Part shown: piece after piece, positions 1 through 10,587 of the stretch
How the letters are laid out: every line of letters begins with the position of its first letter
Position numbering within the stretch: the first letter of the stretch is position 1
NCBI GenBank assembly: GCA_900323505.1
Contig: OOIN01000003.1
Location: 1,116,001-1,180,000 of the forward strand
Length of the DNA stretch: 64,000 nt
From: Ustilago trichophora
Lineage: Eukaryota; Basidiomycota; Ustilaginomycetes; Ustilaginales; Ustilaginaceae
Reading direction: 5' to 3'
Made by a program: the position numbers and the translations under genes
Notes under the pieces: generated by a model
What the model was told of the DNA's origin: nothing
The model's database searches: none
The model's input: only the letters and a program-made list of their open reading frames with translations

Positions 1-450
1 TGGCCTCTGTGGATTCTGGCCTTCTGCCATCTGCCCTTCTACGCCGTGAGCTCAAAGCAAGCGCAGCTTTGTATATATCCCCGTGACTCCGCTCGCTGTT
101 TCTACGCCACCTTGATTCTTTTCCCTCTCTTGCTTGAAATCTTCTCCGCCTCTCCTACGATCAGCCTGGTACTTGACATTCATCTGCTTCACCATCGACA
201 CCCAACGCCAAACGCCATCAGCTTCATTGGCGTTTCAGCTTCTGCAGAAAACTGTCCACCAACATCTGCGCTCACCTAGCACCTCATTTCAACCACCTCG
301 TCATTGACAGCGTTTCTTCATCGCTCGATCCTCCTTTGATCGGCTGCAGCATTCGAATAGGCCGCTTCTCAGCATACACGACATCACAGCGGCTCCGCGA
401 CACCTACTGCCTGCATACAGTCCGAGTCTACCCGACACACCCTCGTTGAT
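1..450 (+). promoter_or_regulatory. Upstream region of the Zn2Cys6 factor
   Basis: No convincing gene is seen here. A TATA-like run (TATATAT) lies at 72-78, followed by a pyrimidine-rich, CATC/CACC-rich leader typical of 5' UTRs in this window. A 77-codon frame at 46-279 has no recognisable composition or domain and is best read as leader sequence. The core promoter assignment is inference. Confidence 0.4.
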
Positions 451-2416
451 ATGATCTCGCCATACGACAGCACACACCCATCTCGCCCAGTGTTGGCGAG
501 GAAGCGAACATCCGAAAAGGATCCGTCAGATCAGGGTGTCATGGAGGCCGACTCGCCATCCGATAGCCAAGATGGCAAAGGAAAGACAAGGGCTCGCATC
601 AACATGGCTTGCATCCACTGCCGACACAGGTGAGTTCTCTTGCCCACGCCGCTGGACTAACAGCATAGAGAAGCAAAGTATTGACTCGAGTCCGATCATG
701 TATCGCCTAATTTGACCGCTGCACAGGAAGATCAAATGCGACGGAGCACAACCGGCGTGCGCTACCTGCGTCCGTCTACGCAGAGAGTGCGAATATGAGC
801 CCGTGACCGAGTACGAGAACCTCATGTCGCGCGAACGCAAGCGAAGGAACAAGGAGAAGAAGGCTGCACGAATGGCCTCGCTTGGCATCTTTGCTGGTCA
901 ATCACCCTTGTCCATGTTGCACTCAGGCGCAACTCTCGGTCTTCCACCCAACCCTCTTGCGCACTATGGTAATCTCTCACAGCAAAACTTGACACCGTTG
1001 TTCCTGTCAATGCCTGATCCTCACCTGGAAGGGCAGCCGGTCGAGTCGCAGTTCGGACCGCGCCGACGTCGTGGCATATCCGATACGCAGGCAGTCAACA
1101 TGCAGCACCGACTCGGACCCCTCACCTCTCCCCTTCCAAACTCGTCTTTCCAGCACGCATCGGTTTCGCAACCACCAACACCGGCGCAAGCCTACCGCTT
1201 CTACCAGACGCTGGCTCTCTCGCCTGCACAGCACAACATGGTACCCAATGTCCCCGCCGAGTACTTCTCTGGGCCACTGTCAGCACCTTTGATGCCCCCT
1301 GCAAGCGCAGGGCCGTTCTTTGCCCATCCTCAGCCATCAACACCTGGATCGATTGTCCACCACCAGCAGCAGCAGATGATGGCATCACCTCACATCGTCG
1401 ACCTGATGGGCTTGAGCTCCTCCTCCTCCGTCCCCGCTCTCCCCTCTGGCCGTGCTAGCGCTACCGAAGCCGACTTTGACTTGGGAATGGTCGACCTTAC
1501 TGGAGTTCCCACCATTGTCCCCACGTCGGCCCACGTCCGACCTGTTGACTTGCCCGCCCCGCACGGTCACTTTGACTTTGCTAGCGTTCCCTTTCCCACC
1601 CAGGACACTTTTGCTTCGGAGCTGCCGATCAGCGCTCTCCGCCGCCGAAGTTCGATCCACCTCCCTGTTGGAACGGCCGATGCTTTCCGCAGACCCAGTG
1701 TTGCTGAAGTTGCCACGGCGGCACTGATGCAAAAGGTCGCAGTGAAGCGTGCAGAGAAGGTCAACACAGACATCAAGCAGCTCACCGATGATCTATTGGC
1801 CACCGACGCTACGGGAATTGTAGCATGGAACGCACACGTCCAATCCCAACTCCCGGCCTCCATGGCCACATGGAGCGGTTTCAATTCAACCGTCGACGTT
1901 GTGGCGCACCCAGAGACTACTTCCGACTATGTACCCCTGACGATGCCCGCCAGCCGCTCAAACTCGGACGGATTGCTCTCCCTCGGGCCTCTGTCTCCAC
2001 CTACCACCCTCATCTCCTCTGGCCTCGTCCAAGCAGAGCAGGCCACGGAGGAAGTCTCGGCAACCTCGAGTTGCAGCGTCAGCTCCAGCACCGCTGACTC
2101 CTCTTCCCTCCCAGCCGAAGTACACCATTCTTACTTCAACCCCACCGCTGGCGCAGGCAAGGTCTCGCGAGAAATTAGCCCATTTGCTCTCTCTCCCTCC
2201 GGTAGCAGCCACCCAAGCTCCCTCCTCACCCCGGAAGCCTGGTCCTCTTTCAGGACTGACAACATGCCCCTCCTCTCCCCAGTCTCGGAGCTCAATGCCA
2301 ACTTTGGCAACTTCAGCGTCTTCAACCCCAACCCTAACGGACAACAGCACAAGACAAAGGATCCAAGCTCGCTATCCATGGCCTTCGCACACAACATCAA
2401 CAACCACACTTTCTAA
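451..2416 (+). CDS. Zn2Cys6 fungal transcription factor
   Basis: Predicted nuclear DNA-binding regulator of 622 residues in two exons, 451-629 and 727-2416. Splicing out 630-726 joins the halves of a Zn(II)2Cys6 cluster, with cysteines at about residues 54, 57, 64, 71, 74 and 81 (spacing C-x2-C-x6-C-x6-C-x2-C-x6-C). This strongly supports the intron. A basic stretch rich in RKR/KEKK follows at about 98-112 and could be a linker or nuclear signal. The rest is low-complexity Ser/Pro/Ala/Gln-rich sequence with a short poly-Gln run, plausibly an activation domain. No fungal_trans middle homology region is recognisable. The ATG at 451 is the first in frame. The target genes cannot be told from sequence. 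The family call is firm; the specific orthologue is not identified. Confidence 0.9.
630..726 (+). other. Spliceosomal intron inside the zinc cluster
   Basis: 97 bp, GTGAGT donor and CACAG acceptor. It interrupts the Arg codon just after the second cysteine. Without removal the frame stops at once; with removal the Cys6 motif is complete. Confidence 0.92.
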
Positions 2417-2728
2417 ATCTTCCTCACACATTACGTTTCTTTATCTATATACCATGGCTCCGTTACTTCCCTTGCATTGCTTTCTAAAACCCCTTCATCA
2501 TATTTGTTAATCCTCGCATCGCTACCGCTTTCTCAAAAGGTCCCAGCGACATCATGCATACTTTACTCTCCATTCATCAGTGTGTCGTTGCGCCGAGATG
2601 CACAGCGATACTTGTACTTGTACGTCATGGGATGGTTTCTTTCATCTTTTTCAATCTACATACAGCAGACTACCCCAACCAGCAATGCGCGAGCCCGAAC
2701 ATCCGAGCAGTGAAACAGGATGACCAGA
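2417..2728. other. Convergent 3' spacer
   Basis: A 312 bp stretch between two convergent stop codons. It holds T-rich sequence suitable for 3' UTRs and overlapping transcript ends. No gene or RNA structure is seen. Confidence 0.6.
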
Positions 2729-5107
2729 TCAGATACCGGATGGCCCTACACTTTGCTCCTCTGCCACAGCATCGATCCAAGCCAGGAGCAACTTTGTCAT
2801 CATTTCCTGCCATCCATCCTCCTTGCGGGCCACTTTGGCAGGGTCAAAGTCGAGTGTCTTGGAGGTGCCGTGTTGAACGCTCGAGGTGGCGGCGTATGAT
2901 TCCGATGCCGCCCTTCGTCCGTGCAAGGCGAGTTTGCCCATCCCCAAGCTACCGTATGTGGGACCTGTCGTGGCTGGCTTGGCTGGCGTCGCCCTGGTGG
3001 CCGTCGTCTGGATGTGGTAGCGCAGCTTGAGAGCTGCTGCCCAGACCCTGAGGTTCTCGGTCCTGCGAAACGTCCATCCTGGCCGACTGGTTGAGCTCTC
3101 CTGGTCGATGGATCTAGATTGAGGTTCGGTGTCTGTCGCTCCTGATTCGCCTTCACTAGCGCTTCTGCGGTTTGTCCTCGTCTGAAAGTTGAGGGCCTCA
3201 GCTTCTTGTGCCTGCTTGACTCGCAACGCCTCTTTGTGGAGCAGTGCTGCTTCCTCTGCCTCCAAATCGTGCATCTCTCGTGACGAAATGTAGCCCCAGG
3301 GCTTGTCAGATCGGCGAACGGCTTCGTTGAACGCTCTGCAGAGCAGATAGCCGTCATATAGGAGAGGCAAAAGGTGCCGAAGGTCGTTTTTGGCGTTCTG
3401 GAGGCGATCAAGTCGCGACCTGTCAAAGTCTTGGTCGATGCCGGCCCCGCAATGATCGATCATAAAGCCTGACACGCGCTGGGCGGTATTGAGGCCAGCC
3501 GAGGCCCAAGTATGCTGTGAGCTCGTCGTGAGCAAATCCTCCGCCGGGTCGAGGCGGATGGATGGCGTAACGTCGGTGGCCGAATGCATCGCTTCTTCCG
3601 AAGAGGGAGTCCCAGACATCCCCGAACTGGAAGGTCGACGATTGTCTTGGACGGATGCTGCTGATGCTGCTGATGCCGGCAGGACCATGTTCACGGTCTT
3701 CAGGTAACTCTGTAGGATGGTGCGCTCTGCGGCCAGATCCGGGATTTGCAAGTCAGAGCGGTAGAGATACCCGGTCCTCAATGCGGTTTCTGCAAATGTG
3801 CTGATGCTCGACTCATCTGGATCACCGCTCGATGTCATGCTCGAGGTATACCCTTTCGCTGCTTTGACCGAAACATCCGGTTCTGTTTCTTCACCGACAG
3901 AACCGAGTATCTCGACCCGGTTTCGTTCTTCCATGTCCTTGAGGGCCGACAGCATTTCAAGGGCCGCCTTTCGAAGAGTGCTGAGAACCTCAGCGTCTTC
4001 CACGCTTTGGGTGTTGGAGAACCTCCTACCAGACCGAGGATTTGGTGAAGGTGTGGGAAGCATGCTGTCTCGGCGGGAAGGGTCATCTGTGGAAAGATCG
4101 TGGTGAAGGATCTCGCTCGTCCGTGTTGGTACTGGCACACCGATCTGACCGGGCCTCGAGACTCCACTGAAGCTGCTCTGTCGCTTGTAGCGATCGCGAC
4201 CATTTGGCTCGTTCGGGGAGGTTGTTGGAATCTTGGATCGCTGTGGAAGGGCTAGTACATAGCTTCGGACCGATCGGATGGCTTTCGTAGTGACATCAAT
4301 AATTGCAAGAAGATCTACCGGGCTAGGTTCTGTTTCAGCGCTTGAGCTGTCAAGTTGTGGACCGCTATCCGACAAGACCTTTTGGATCCTTGCAACTTCT
4401 GGTTCCTGTCTGATCCAATCAGACAGAGCCCATGACTTTGACAGGCGTTGGAGGTCGGAGACGAGCAAAGCACGGAGCGCCTGTGTGTCTGCCTCCAGAG
4501 GTCTCGCCAAGTCTAGGAACTTGGGCCGCGTGTAGGAGCCTGCTTTTGGGCTGGGAGGCAGCTCAGGGCTGTAAGCCTCGCTCTCCTCTTCGGCAATCTG
4601 GCTTGAAGCCAAACGGCCATGCATCGACACATCGGAACCACTGTCTAGAGCGTTTCCCGCACTGTTTGATACCATCGCCTCACCGGCAGGGCCGATAGCC
4701 AAAGTCATGGCGCCTTTCGTCATGGGCCGATTTCGATTCGCGATGCCTTGCTTGGTGTAGAGGTGTTGGAGGTAGCCGATGCTTCCTAGTGCTAGGATCG
4801 ACTCCCTCTTTGCAGCGCTACGAGAGAATGGCTGTTGGTTTGATTTGGCAGCCAAGCTCGCAGACGGGTAGAAGAGAACGGAGCGCTTGGAACGCAGTGT
4901 CTTTCCGTCGCTAGCAAGTACATCGCGATCCTCATCTGGATCTTGTGCTGGGAATGCAAGAGATGCGGGGCCCAGTGCCGACTTCGTCGAAGTCGTTGGT
5001 GGTGAGCTATTGGTTGAAGCTGAAGAGAGTGGCCGCTTTGCCGATGCTGCATCTCCGTTGACAGGCGGAAAATTCTCCTTGTCTGCGTCAAGCATCTTGC
5101 TTGCCAT
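2729..5107 (-). CDS. Fungal protein of unknown function with KEN motif
   Basis: Single-exon frame of 792 residues. The open frame extends upstream to a TTG at 5128, but the first ATG is at 5107. Residues 10-12 form a KEN sequence followed by FPP, the type of degron recognised by APC/C in cell-cycle proteins; function here is inference. A short conserved-looking segment (around residues 75-95, LGSIGYLQHLYTKQG) and a Trp-containing C-terminal half (about residues 545-790, predicted helical) look like folded parts separated by Ser/Pro-rich linkers. I do not recognise the family. The body shows normal codon use and lacks signal peptide or membrane segments. It lies 845 bp upstream-tandem of the RSC7-like gene on the same strand; no functional link is implied. 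Confidence 0.8.
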   Translation of the reverse strand: MASKMLDADKENFPPVNGDAASAKRPLSSASTNSSPPTTSTKSALGPASLAFPAQDPDEDRDVLASDGKTLRSKRSVLFYPSASLAAKSNQQPFSRSAAKRESILALGSIGYLQHLYTKQGIANRNRPMTKGAMTLAIGPAGEAMVSNSAGNALDSGSDVSMHGRLASSQIAEEESEAYSPELPPSPKAGSYTRPKFLDLARPLEADTQALRALLVSDLQRLSKSWALSDWIRQEPEVARIQKVLSDSGPQLDSSSAETEPSPVDLLAIIDVTTKAIRSVRSYVLALPQRSKIPTTSPNEPNGRDRYKRQSSFSGVSRPGQIGVPVPTRTSEILHHDLSTDDPSRRDSMLPTPSPNPRSGRRFSNTQSVEDAEVLSTLRKAALEMLSALKDMEERNRVEILGSVGEETEPDVSVKAAKGYTSSMTSSGDPDESSISTFAETALRTGYLYRSDLQIPDLAAERTILQSYLKTVNMVLPASAASAASVQDNRRPSSSGMSGTPSSEEAMHSATDVTPSIRLDPAEDLLTTSSQHTWASAGLNTAQRVSGFMIDHCGAGIDQDFDRSRLDRLQNAKNDLRHLLPLLYDGYLLCRAFNEAVRRSDKPWGYISSREMHDLEAEEAALLHKEALRVKQAQEAEALNFQTRTNRRSASEGESGATDTEPQSRSIDQESSTSRPGWTFRRTENLRVWAAALKLRYHIQTTATRATPAKPATTGPTYGSLGMGKLALHGRRAASESYAATSSVQHGTSKTLDFDPAKVARKEDGWQEMMTKLLLAWIDAVAEEQSVGPSGI

Positions 5108-5952
5108 GGTAGGGTTTGGGACGAACAAAGAGAAGCTGTAGAAGCGTCGTGGTCTCAGCAGCGAGGTGAAAGAAAGGTCAGGATGATCAAGGTGGTACTG
5201 AGGAAAGCGTCCTAGCTCGGCATCGGTCGAGGTGTCCCATCACCTTGGGATATGCTCTGGTTTTCGAGTGCTGCACCTCCTGCATTGATACATGCATCAT
5301 TCGAGTTGGAGGCCCACACTGCAGCTCGGCCCACTTATACGCGATTCAAGTGAGCCGTGCGTCGAGTGTCAAGGGGCTCGTTCATGGTTGTTGACGCATC
5401 ACAGCACTTCGCTCAAGCACACCTCCACTACCACTTTCTCTGTATCGGATAGCTTCCGATATTGCGTCTCATGACCAGCGTGTGATTGGAAAGAAAGAGG
5501 CGTAGTGTGTAGGGAGGCGCCATGCGCGGGACTGCCGAAATGCAACAGCTTGAAGCTTACCTGCGTGAGGAAAGGCCAAATTTTTGAAAGAGCAACACGT
5601 CAGGGATCTGAGACACACACATACCCTGTTCCCTTTGCCTTGCATGCACTTCCTGCGCGCAACCGAGAGAAACCCCAGAGACCAACACTTTTTTGGTCGC
5701 GTACTTCGCATTTCACACGGCATAGCCAATGTCTACAACCTTTCCAGCACGCTACACCCTCATTGTGAGGACTTCACGATACCTGCCCACGCTCTCATAG
5801 TTGCTGTCACCTTTGTCGAACCGCAGCCCGCTCTTGGTCGGCGCAGGTCTCGGGGTTGAGTTCAGCTCACTCGCACATGGTCCATCGCAATGAAGAAAAG
5901 GTTTCTTGCATACCTTGGCGGTGATCTAAAAATACAAAGCGTCGGAAGTCGC
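5108..5952. other. Spacer between tandem minus-strand genes
   Basis: This is the promoter and leader of the KEN protein plus the 3' end of the RSC7-like gene. Short frames on both strands overlap one another and show no domain. No RNA gene is seen. Confidence 0.5.
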
Positions 5953-8016
5953 TTATTCTGACGACACAGATACCGATTCTGCACTCGTACCTGCGGGAAC
6001 AGTGACGTGACCTGGCAGCTTGCCTGGTGCAAGGCATTCCACCGAGATGCTCGCAAGGCCCCATGCTCCAGAGCCAAGCTTGTCACCTCCCAAGATCGGA
6101 CGTCGATCGCCCCTGGCCGCACCAGAATCATTGATATAGGCCGGTCGCTGGGCGAGCTTGACAAGCGAAGCCTGAGTTGGCTGCGTCAATACACTGAAGT
6201 GTGGCAGATGCGTGTTTGGTTCGTAAACACCGATAGGTGGTCCTCGGCGACGCTGGACATCGAGGCTGTCTTGCAACAGTGCTTTGCGCTTCTTGTTGCC
6301 CTCTTCCAGCTCTTCGTCTGTAGCCGTAGGCAGCTTCTCGCGCTCCCAGGGCGGAAGATCGTTGAGAGCTTCTGGGTCGTCCTCTGGCTCGGCTTCGCCG
6401 TCGGCGACTTCAACTTTGGCTTCTTCCACTGCAGCCACGTCGTCGATGTCCAAATAGCGGTTGAAGCGCGGGAATGCTGACATGCGATCTCGGCGTGTCT
6501 CGTTGAGCTCTGTGTTCATCCCGCGTACGCTTCGCGCCATCTCGAGCATCCAGTTCTCCTCTGTGATGTCGACACGTTGCAGTGCAGCTTTGCGCGATTG
6601 CCAGTTCCCGGCGCGAACCCAGGGTGTCTGACCGGCGTCGCCGAACTGCGTCACAACTGGATCTCCCTGTGGATCAATCGTGGTGTAGCTAAACGTATCA
6701 GCCTTCTTCTTGGGCCGTTCACGCTCGCGCTCCGCTTCGCGCCGCTTTTCCTGCTCTTCGGTCGACATGCCTCCCACAGTCTTGCCTTCTTTGATACCGG
6801 AAGCCCGCGCTTCGGCTTCGTAATAATCATCGACAACTGCCTTGCCGCCGCTGAGGAACCGGGCACCGTGAAGCTTGTACACATTGCGAGCTGGCACCAT
6901 GGTAACGTTTCGAGTCTTGAGTTGACCACTGAGACGACCATCATCGATCAGCTTCTCCTTTTCTGCCTGGAACAACTCGATTTTGAAGATCTGCGGATTC
7001 CTTCGGAAAAAGTAGAGAGAGTCACGATAACCTGCGGAACGCGCAGCGTCGATCGCCAGCATGTAGACCTTCTCTGGATCACCACGAAGGTCGGATGTGA
7101 AGTTGTACGCCTTGTACTGTCTACCACCCTGCAAGCGTCCTTTCTCGTCGACCTTCTTGTCTCCGTCTGGGTCGGATGGGAGGATGACCTCTTCTCCATC
7201 AGCTTCGAGGCGGTACTTGGTGCCCTTGATGGTGACGGTTTTGTGCCCGTCTTCATCGACGCCTTCCTCGTCGGCGTTATCGCCATCTCCATCTCCATCA
7301 GCGTCGACGTCGGCATCGGCATCGGCGTCTTCGTCCACTTCCTCGTCCTCTTCCGCTGCGTCCTCTGCGTTGGCGTTGTCAGCCTCGGCATCATCGTCTT
7401 GCTCTGCTTGATCATCGGGCTGCTCGGATGGATCCGCTTCTTCGTCCTCCGCTGGAGTGCCCTTCGCACGATTCTCGCCTCTTCTGCCTACGAGGGATAT
7501 CCTGGAAGCTTTCCTTGGACTCCGTTTTGGACGAGATGAAGATGGAGTCTGTGGGACAGGTGTAGTCGATGACTTGACTCGACTGCGTGTCGAACGATTG
7601 CGTGATGTCGAGGATGCGTTGTATGCCATGTCGTTCTCATCTGCTTCGGCATCGTCGTCGCCACCCTCCTGGTGCTGCTGCGGAGGAGCGCCCATCTCTA
7701 CATCTTCATCAGCGTCATGCTGGTCCTGCTTGGCTGGCTGTCGACGTGAACGACGCGATGGTGTTGTTCGTGATGAAGATGCCGCCGCCTCGAAAGCCTC
7801 TTCCTGCGACTTTGTCCGCGAGAGTCGTGAGCTCCTTGACCGAGATAGTTGTGGTGTTCGCGAGCTTTCGGCAGGTGCCATCACTTCGTCCTCTAATTGC
7901 TTCTGGGGATGTTGGTAGTCATTGGATGGCGGTTGTACGTCAGCCGTGGCTGCGTCGGTAGATGCATCATCGGCAGGTTTCCGAACCCGCAGCGTGATCC
8001 CCTTTGTCCTGGCCAT
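5953..8016 (-). CDS. RSC7: Chromatin remodelling complex subunit RSC7/NPL6 (SWP82) family
   Basis: Single exon of 687 residues, using the ATG at 8016 that gives an MARTKG start; the open frame continues upstream in leader. The N-terminal 270 residues are basic then extremely acidic (Asp/Glu runs, about 210-275), a disordered region. The conserved CRC_subunit domain of the Rsc7/Swp82 family follows at about 300-410. It includes the YMLAIDAARSAGYRDSLYFF block, the KIELFQAEKEKLI segment, the VPARNVYKLHGARF segment and a DDYYEA ending, all close to the family pattern. A further conserved region runs to about residue 510. The family acts in RSC and SWI/SNF nucleosome remodelling in the nucleus. 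Whether this is the RSC or the SWI/SNF paralogue cannot be decided here. A GT-AG pair near the 3' end (about 5900-5985) could make an alternative C terminus, but nothing requires it. Confidence 0.88.
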   Translation of the reverse strand: MARTKGITLRVRKPADDASTDAATADVQPPSNDYQHPQKQLEDEVMAPAESSRTPQLSRSRSSRLSRTKSQEEAFEAAASSSRTTPSRRSRRQPAKQDQHDADEDVEMGAPPQQHQEGGDDDAEADENDMAYNASSTSRNRSTRSRVKSSTTPVPQTPSSSRPKRSPRKASRISLVGRRGENRAKGTPAEDEEADPSEQPDDQAEQDDDAEADNANAEDAAEEDEEVDEDADADADVDADGDGDGDNADEEGVDEDGHKTVTIKGTKYRLEADGEEVILPSDPDGDKKVDEKGRLQGGRQYKAYNFTSDLRGDPEKVYMLAIDAARSAGYRDSLYFFRRNPQIFKIELFQAEKEKLIDDGRLSGQLKTRNVTMVPARNVYKLHGARFLSGGKAVVDDYYEAEARASGIKEGKTVGGMSTEEQEKRREAERERERPKKKADTFSYTTIDPQGDPVVTQFGDAGQTPWVRAGNWQSRKAALQRVDITEENWMLEMARSVRGMNTELNETRRDRMSAFPRFNRYLDIDDVAAVEEAKVEVADGEAEPEDDPEALNDLPPWEREKLPTATDEELEEGNKKRKALLQDSLDVQRRRGPPIGVYEPNTHLPHFSVLTQPTQASLVKLAQRPAYINDSGAARGDRRPILGGDKLGSGAWGLASISVECLAPGKLPGHVTVPAGTSAESVSVSSE

Positions 8017-9179
8017 GACGGATAGCTTCCCGCTTTTGAGTGCTGTAGGATAGCGTATGCGAGAGAGGTTGACTTGGTTGGTGGATGGATGCTCGAGATG
8101 AGGTGATTGACACATTCAACTCGTGCATCAAAACTCAAGAGCTCTGAGAAGACTCCGAAGCGTGGAGGAAAGACGCGAAAGTTGTTATTGGCGCCAAGGC
8201 ACCTTTCCACTGACGCGTTTCGTCGGAGCCGAGTTGCATTCTTTTAAAGTTTTATTTTAAAATGGAATCTTGAGCCTAAGTTCTGACTTTTTCTTGGACC
8301 CTTGCCTAAATCTGAAAGGGAAGCAGGACTCCTACACCGCTCTTCTAGACTTACGTTTTTCAATTGTTCAACAGCGTCGCCTGGTGTCGTTCTTCATGCA
8401 GCAACTTTGCTACAGTCACACTCTTCCCTTTCATTTCATTTGATTCACGTCCAGCTCGGCCCGTGCTGCCTATGATAGCAACGTGTTCACGATGCCGAGC
8501 GGAGCCCCTTTTTAGGCCACAATGTGACTTGCTGGTAGTCATCTCGCTTTTGGATGTTCGATGAAGCTGTATGCACGTTGATCTTGTTCTCCATCAGAGT
8601 GACACTGAATAAGCCAGCGTTGGATCTTCGATGACCCATATACTGTAGCCTGTTCCGTAGGTCTTCGGCAGCGAGCGTGGGACCTCTATGAGGGAAGGGT
8701 GCTTGAAGAGCAGATGTGCAGATCCTCAGCCCACACGGCAGAGACGCACTGCAAGCGCAAGGTCCAAGCGCAAGTTGGGGTCTTCCGATATGGCTTATCG
8801 CTTCTTTTCTTTCACTGCGACGGGCACTTTGCCTTTGACACTCGCAGGCTGTAGGTGTCTGTCTCTCTTTCTTACGACTTGTCATGTTTACGACTTGTCA
8901 TGTTCTGAATCATCAAGCCGTTCAGGAGAGCTTGTTCTCCATGCATTCACCTTCCACTAAAATTGCTCGTGCGCAAAGCAAGTTTCCTTTCAATATCCTG
9001 CAAGCTCAACCGAAGCATACTTCAAAGCCATCATCGGCTCGTCTCCTTACTCAGAGTAGGTCCTATATGCTATCAAATAACTATATTACCTCTTCACGGT
9101 GATCGACATAGCCAGCACAGCCAGCACAGCGCATCACACAGCCTAACAACATCTTGGTCCATCGCAGAGCTCCATTAGG
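8017..9179. other. Divergent upstream region of RSC7-like gene and orphan
   Basis: About 1.16 kb, noticeably more A/T-rich around 8230-8400 than the flanking genes. It holds small frames on both strands without domains. Short direct repeats of the CAGCACAGC kind lie at about 9111-9130, just before the orphan start. I see no tRNA or other RNA gene. Confidence 0.5.
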
Positions 9180-9878
9180 ATGACATACGTCGGCAACGTG
9201 ATCGAAGGATGGGAGGATGAGGCGTCTGCAATCAAGTGTACTCTTTCAAAGCAGGAAAAAGGGGTGGTGGTGAGCGTCTCGGAGGGCAGTGACGCGGACG
9301 ATGTGGACATGGACTCAGTAACGGAAAGCGAAAGCCTGGAATCCGACACAGTGGTACTAGTTGGATTAGATCATTCGAAAGTAGAGTGCTCTATTGAGGA
9401 CATCTTCCACCGATCCGGCAAGCTTTGGGAGATGGCGCAGGCGGAAGGAGGACGGGCCAACCCTCGCATCTACCTACCCCTGATTTGGCAAGAGGTCAAG
9501 ATCCTTTCCGACAGCCTCAACCTTCAAACCTTACCGCTAAGCTACTGGGACCCTGCCGATCTGAAGGAGCTTGTCAAAGCTGTCGAGCTTCACATCGACT
9601 ACGAATTTTACGATTGGGATGTCGCCGGACTGGAGCACGCGATTCTGGACCGACTCAGGGATGGACCCGATACGGAAGAACAAGTTTCGCGTTTCTACGC
9701 TGCCGATAGTTTGTACTTAGGCAAACTTTGCTATATAGCTGAGAAAGCCGGCATGGACAGGCTTGTCCGGTATATCGATCGAGAGGCTGATCGCGACGTT
9801 GCCCGAAACGAGCCAAGCGAGGGACGCCCACGAAAGTGGCAAAAAATCTCTGAAAGGATTGCGCGCGCCACCTACTAA
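9180..9878 (+). CDS. Small orphan protein, possibly BTB/POZ-like
   Basis: A 232-residue single-exon frame with ATG at 9180. Residues 1-55 are acidic with an Asp/Ser/Glu cluster. From about residue 57 a pattern of VVLVG, a hydrophobic helix, IFHRSGKLWEMA and then IYLP resembles the fold order of fungal BTB/POZ domains, where a short strand pair precedes an 'RS..f' helix. This is a weak inference from pattern only. The C-terminal 90 residues look helical and acidic/aromatic. Codon choice is less biased than in neighbours (several TTA, GTA, AAA and CAT codons), which fits a young, weakly expressed or transferred gene. It is isolated between two long spacers. It may be lineage-specific; a spurious frame is less likely because 232 codons stay open in A/T-richer DNA. 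Confidence 0.6.
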   Translation: MTYVGNVIEGWEDEASAIKCTLSKQEKGVVVSVSEGSDADDVDMDSVTESESLESDTVVLVGLDHSKVECSIEDIFHRSGKLWEMAQAEGGRANPRIYLPLIWQEVKILSDSLNLQTLPLSYWDPADLKELVKAVELHIDYEFYDWDVAGLEHAILDRLRDGPDTEEQVSRFYAADSLYLGKLCYIAEKAGMDRLVRYIDREADRDVARNEPSEGRPRKWQKISERIARATY

Positions 9879-10587
9879 GTAAGTGGCGAGGTCGACGATC
9901 GCAGGTCAGAGCTTATACTAACCCTCATTAATGATTCTTTGTCTCATTCATATTTGACCATTCCGACTGGCCTCTCCCATCGACTTTCCTACCACGTCGC
10001 AGCCCTGACGTTGCCTTGTTTCCCGAAGAGGTTTTGCAGGACTGCTCTGTCATGTAAAGTACGCTTTGACCTAATGTGTACCTGTTAGCTTTTCTGTATA
10101 CGCGTTTGGAGAGCTCGTAGTCAGAAAGGCCTCGTTCTTCTCAAAGACACGACATACGACAATACACTGCTAACGACTGAGAACAAGCGTAAGCACGTCA
10201 GGCTACCCGTTCGCTGAGGTCAAGGGCACAATCAGAGCGACAATCTTTTGCTTGTGAACGAGCTTTCGAGACTCGCACAAGCACACAGCAGGCTGCTTGA
10301 GATGCGGCTGTGATTGGACAAAAAAAAATATGGATACATTGAAAACCGGGCCAAAACGGGACGAACGTATAGGCAGGTATGCATACTGATGCGATGCAGA
10401 TGAATGCTAGAAGATATTGACGAGACGCAACGAGGGTATGTGTGGATATTTGCAAAATAAGGTACAGATTCGGTTGGCTGGGCTGGTGAGTGATTGGCTG
10501 CGAACCTTGATGGCGCACAAGGAAGACATATCTCTGTCGTGCAGCCGAGCGAGAGGTGGCACAACAGAGATATCTGCAAGTTGAATA
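9879..10587. other. Convergent 3' spacer
   Basis: 709 bp between the orphan (+) and the CS-domain gene (-). It contains an A9 run near 10320 and overlapping short minus-strand frames (10198-10630) without domains. It is probably two 3' UTRs. Confidence 0.5.

Noticed and set aside
5866..5985. Alternative last exon for the RSC7-like gene (GTACGAG donor, TTTTTAG acceptor)
   Set aside because: The frame fits, but the unspliced frame already ends normally and the donor is weak.
6577..7539. A 320-codon plus-strand frame
   Set aside because: It is antisense to the RSC7-like gene. Its repeats mirror the Asp/Glu/Ala-rich tract of the true frame and it has no domain.
7988..7996. A match to the smut pheromone response element core (ACAAAGGG, reverse strand)
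   Set aside because: It lies in the coding sequence of the RSC7-like gene. The only other match noticed (about 30265) is also coding.
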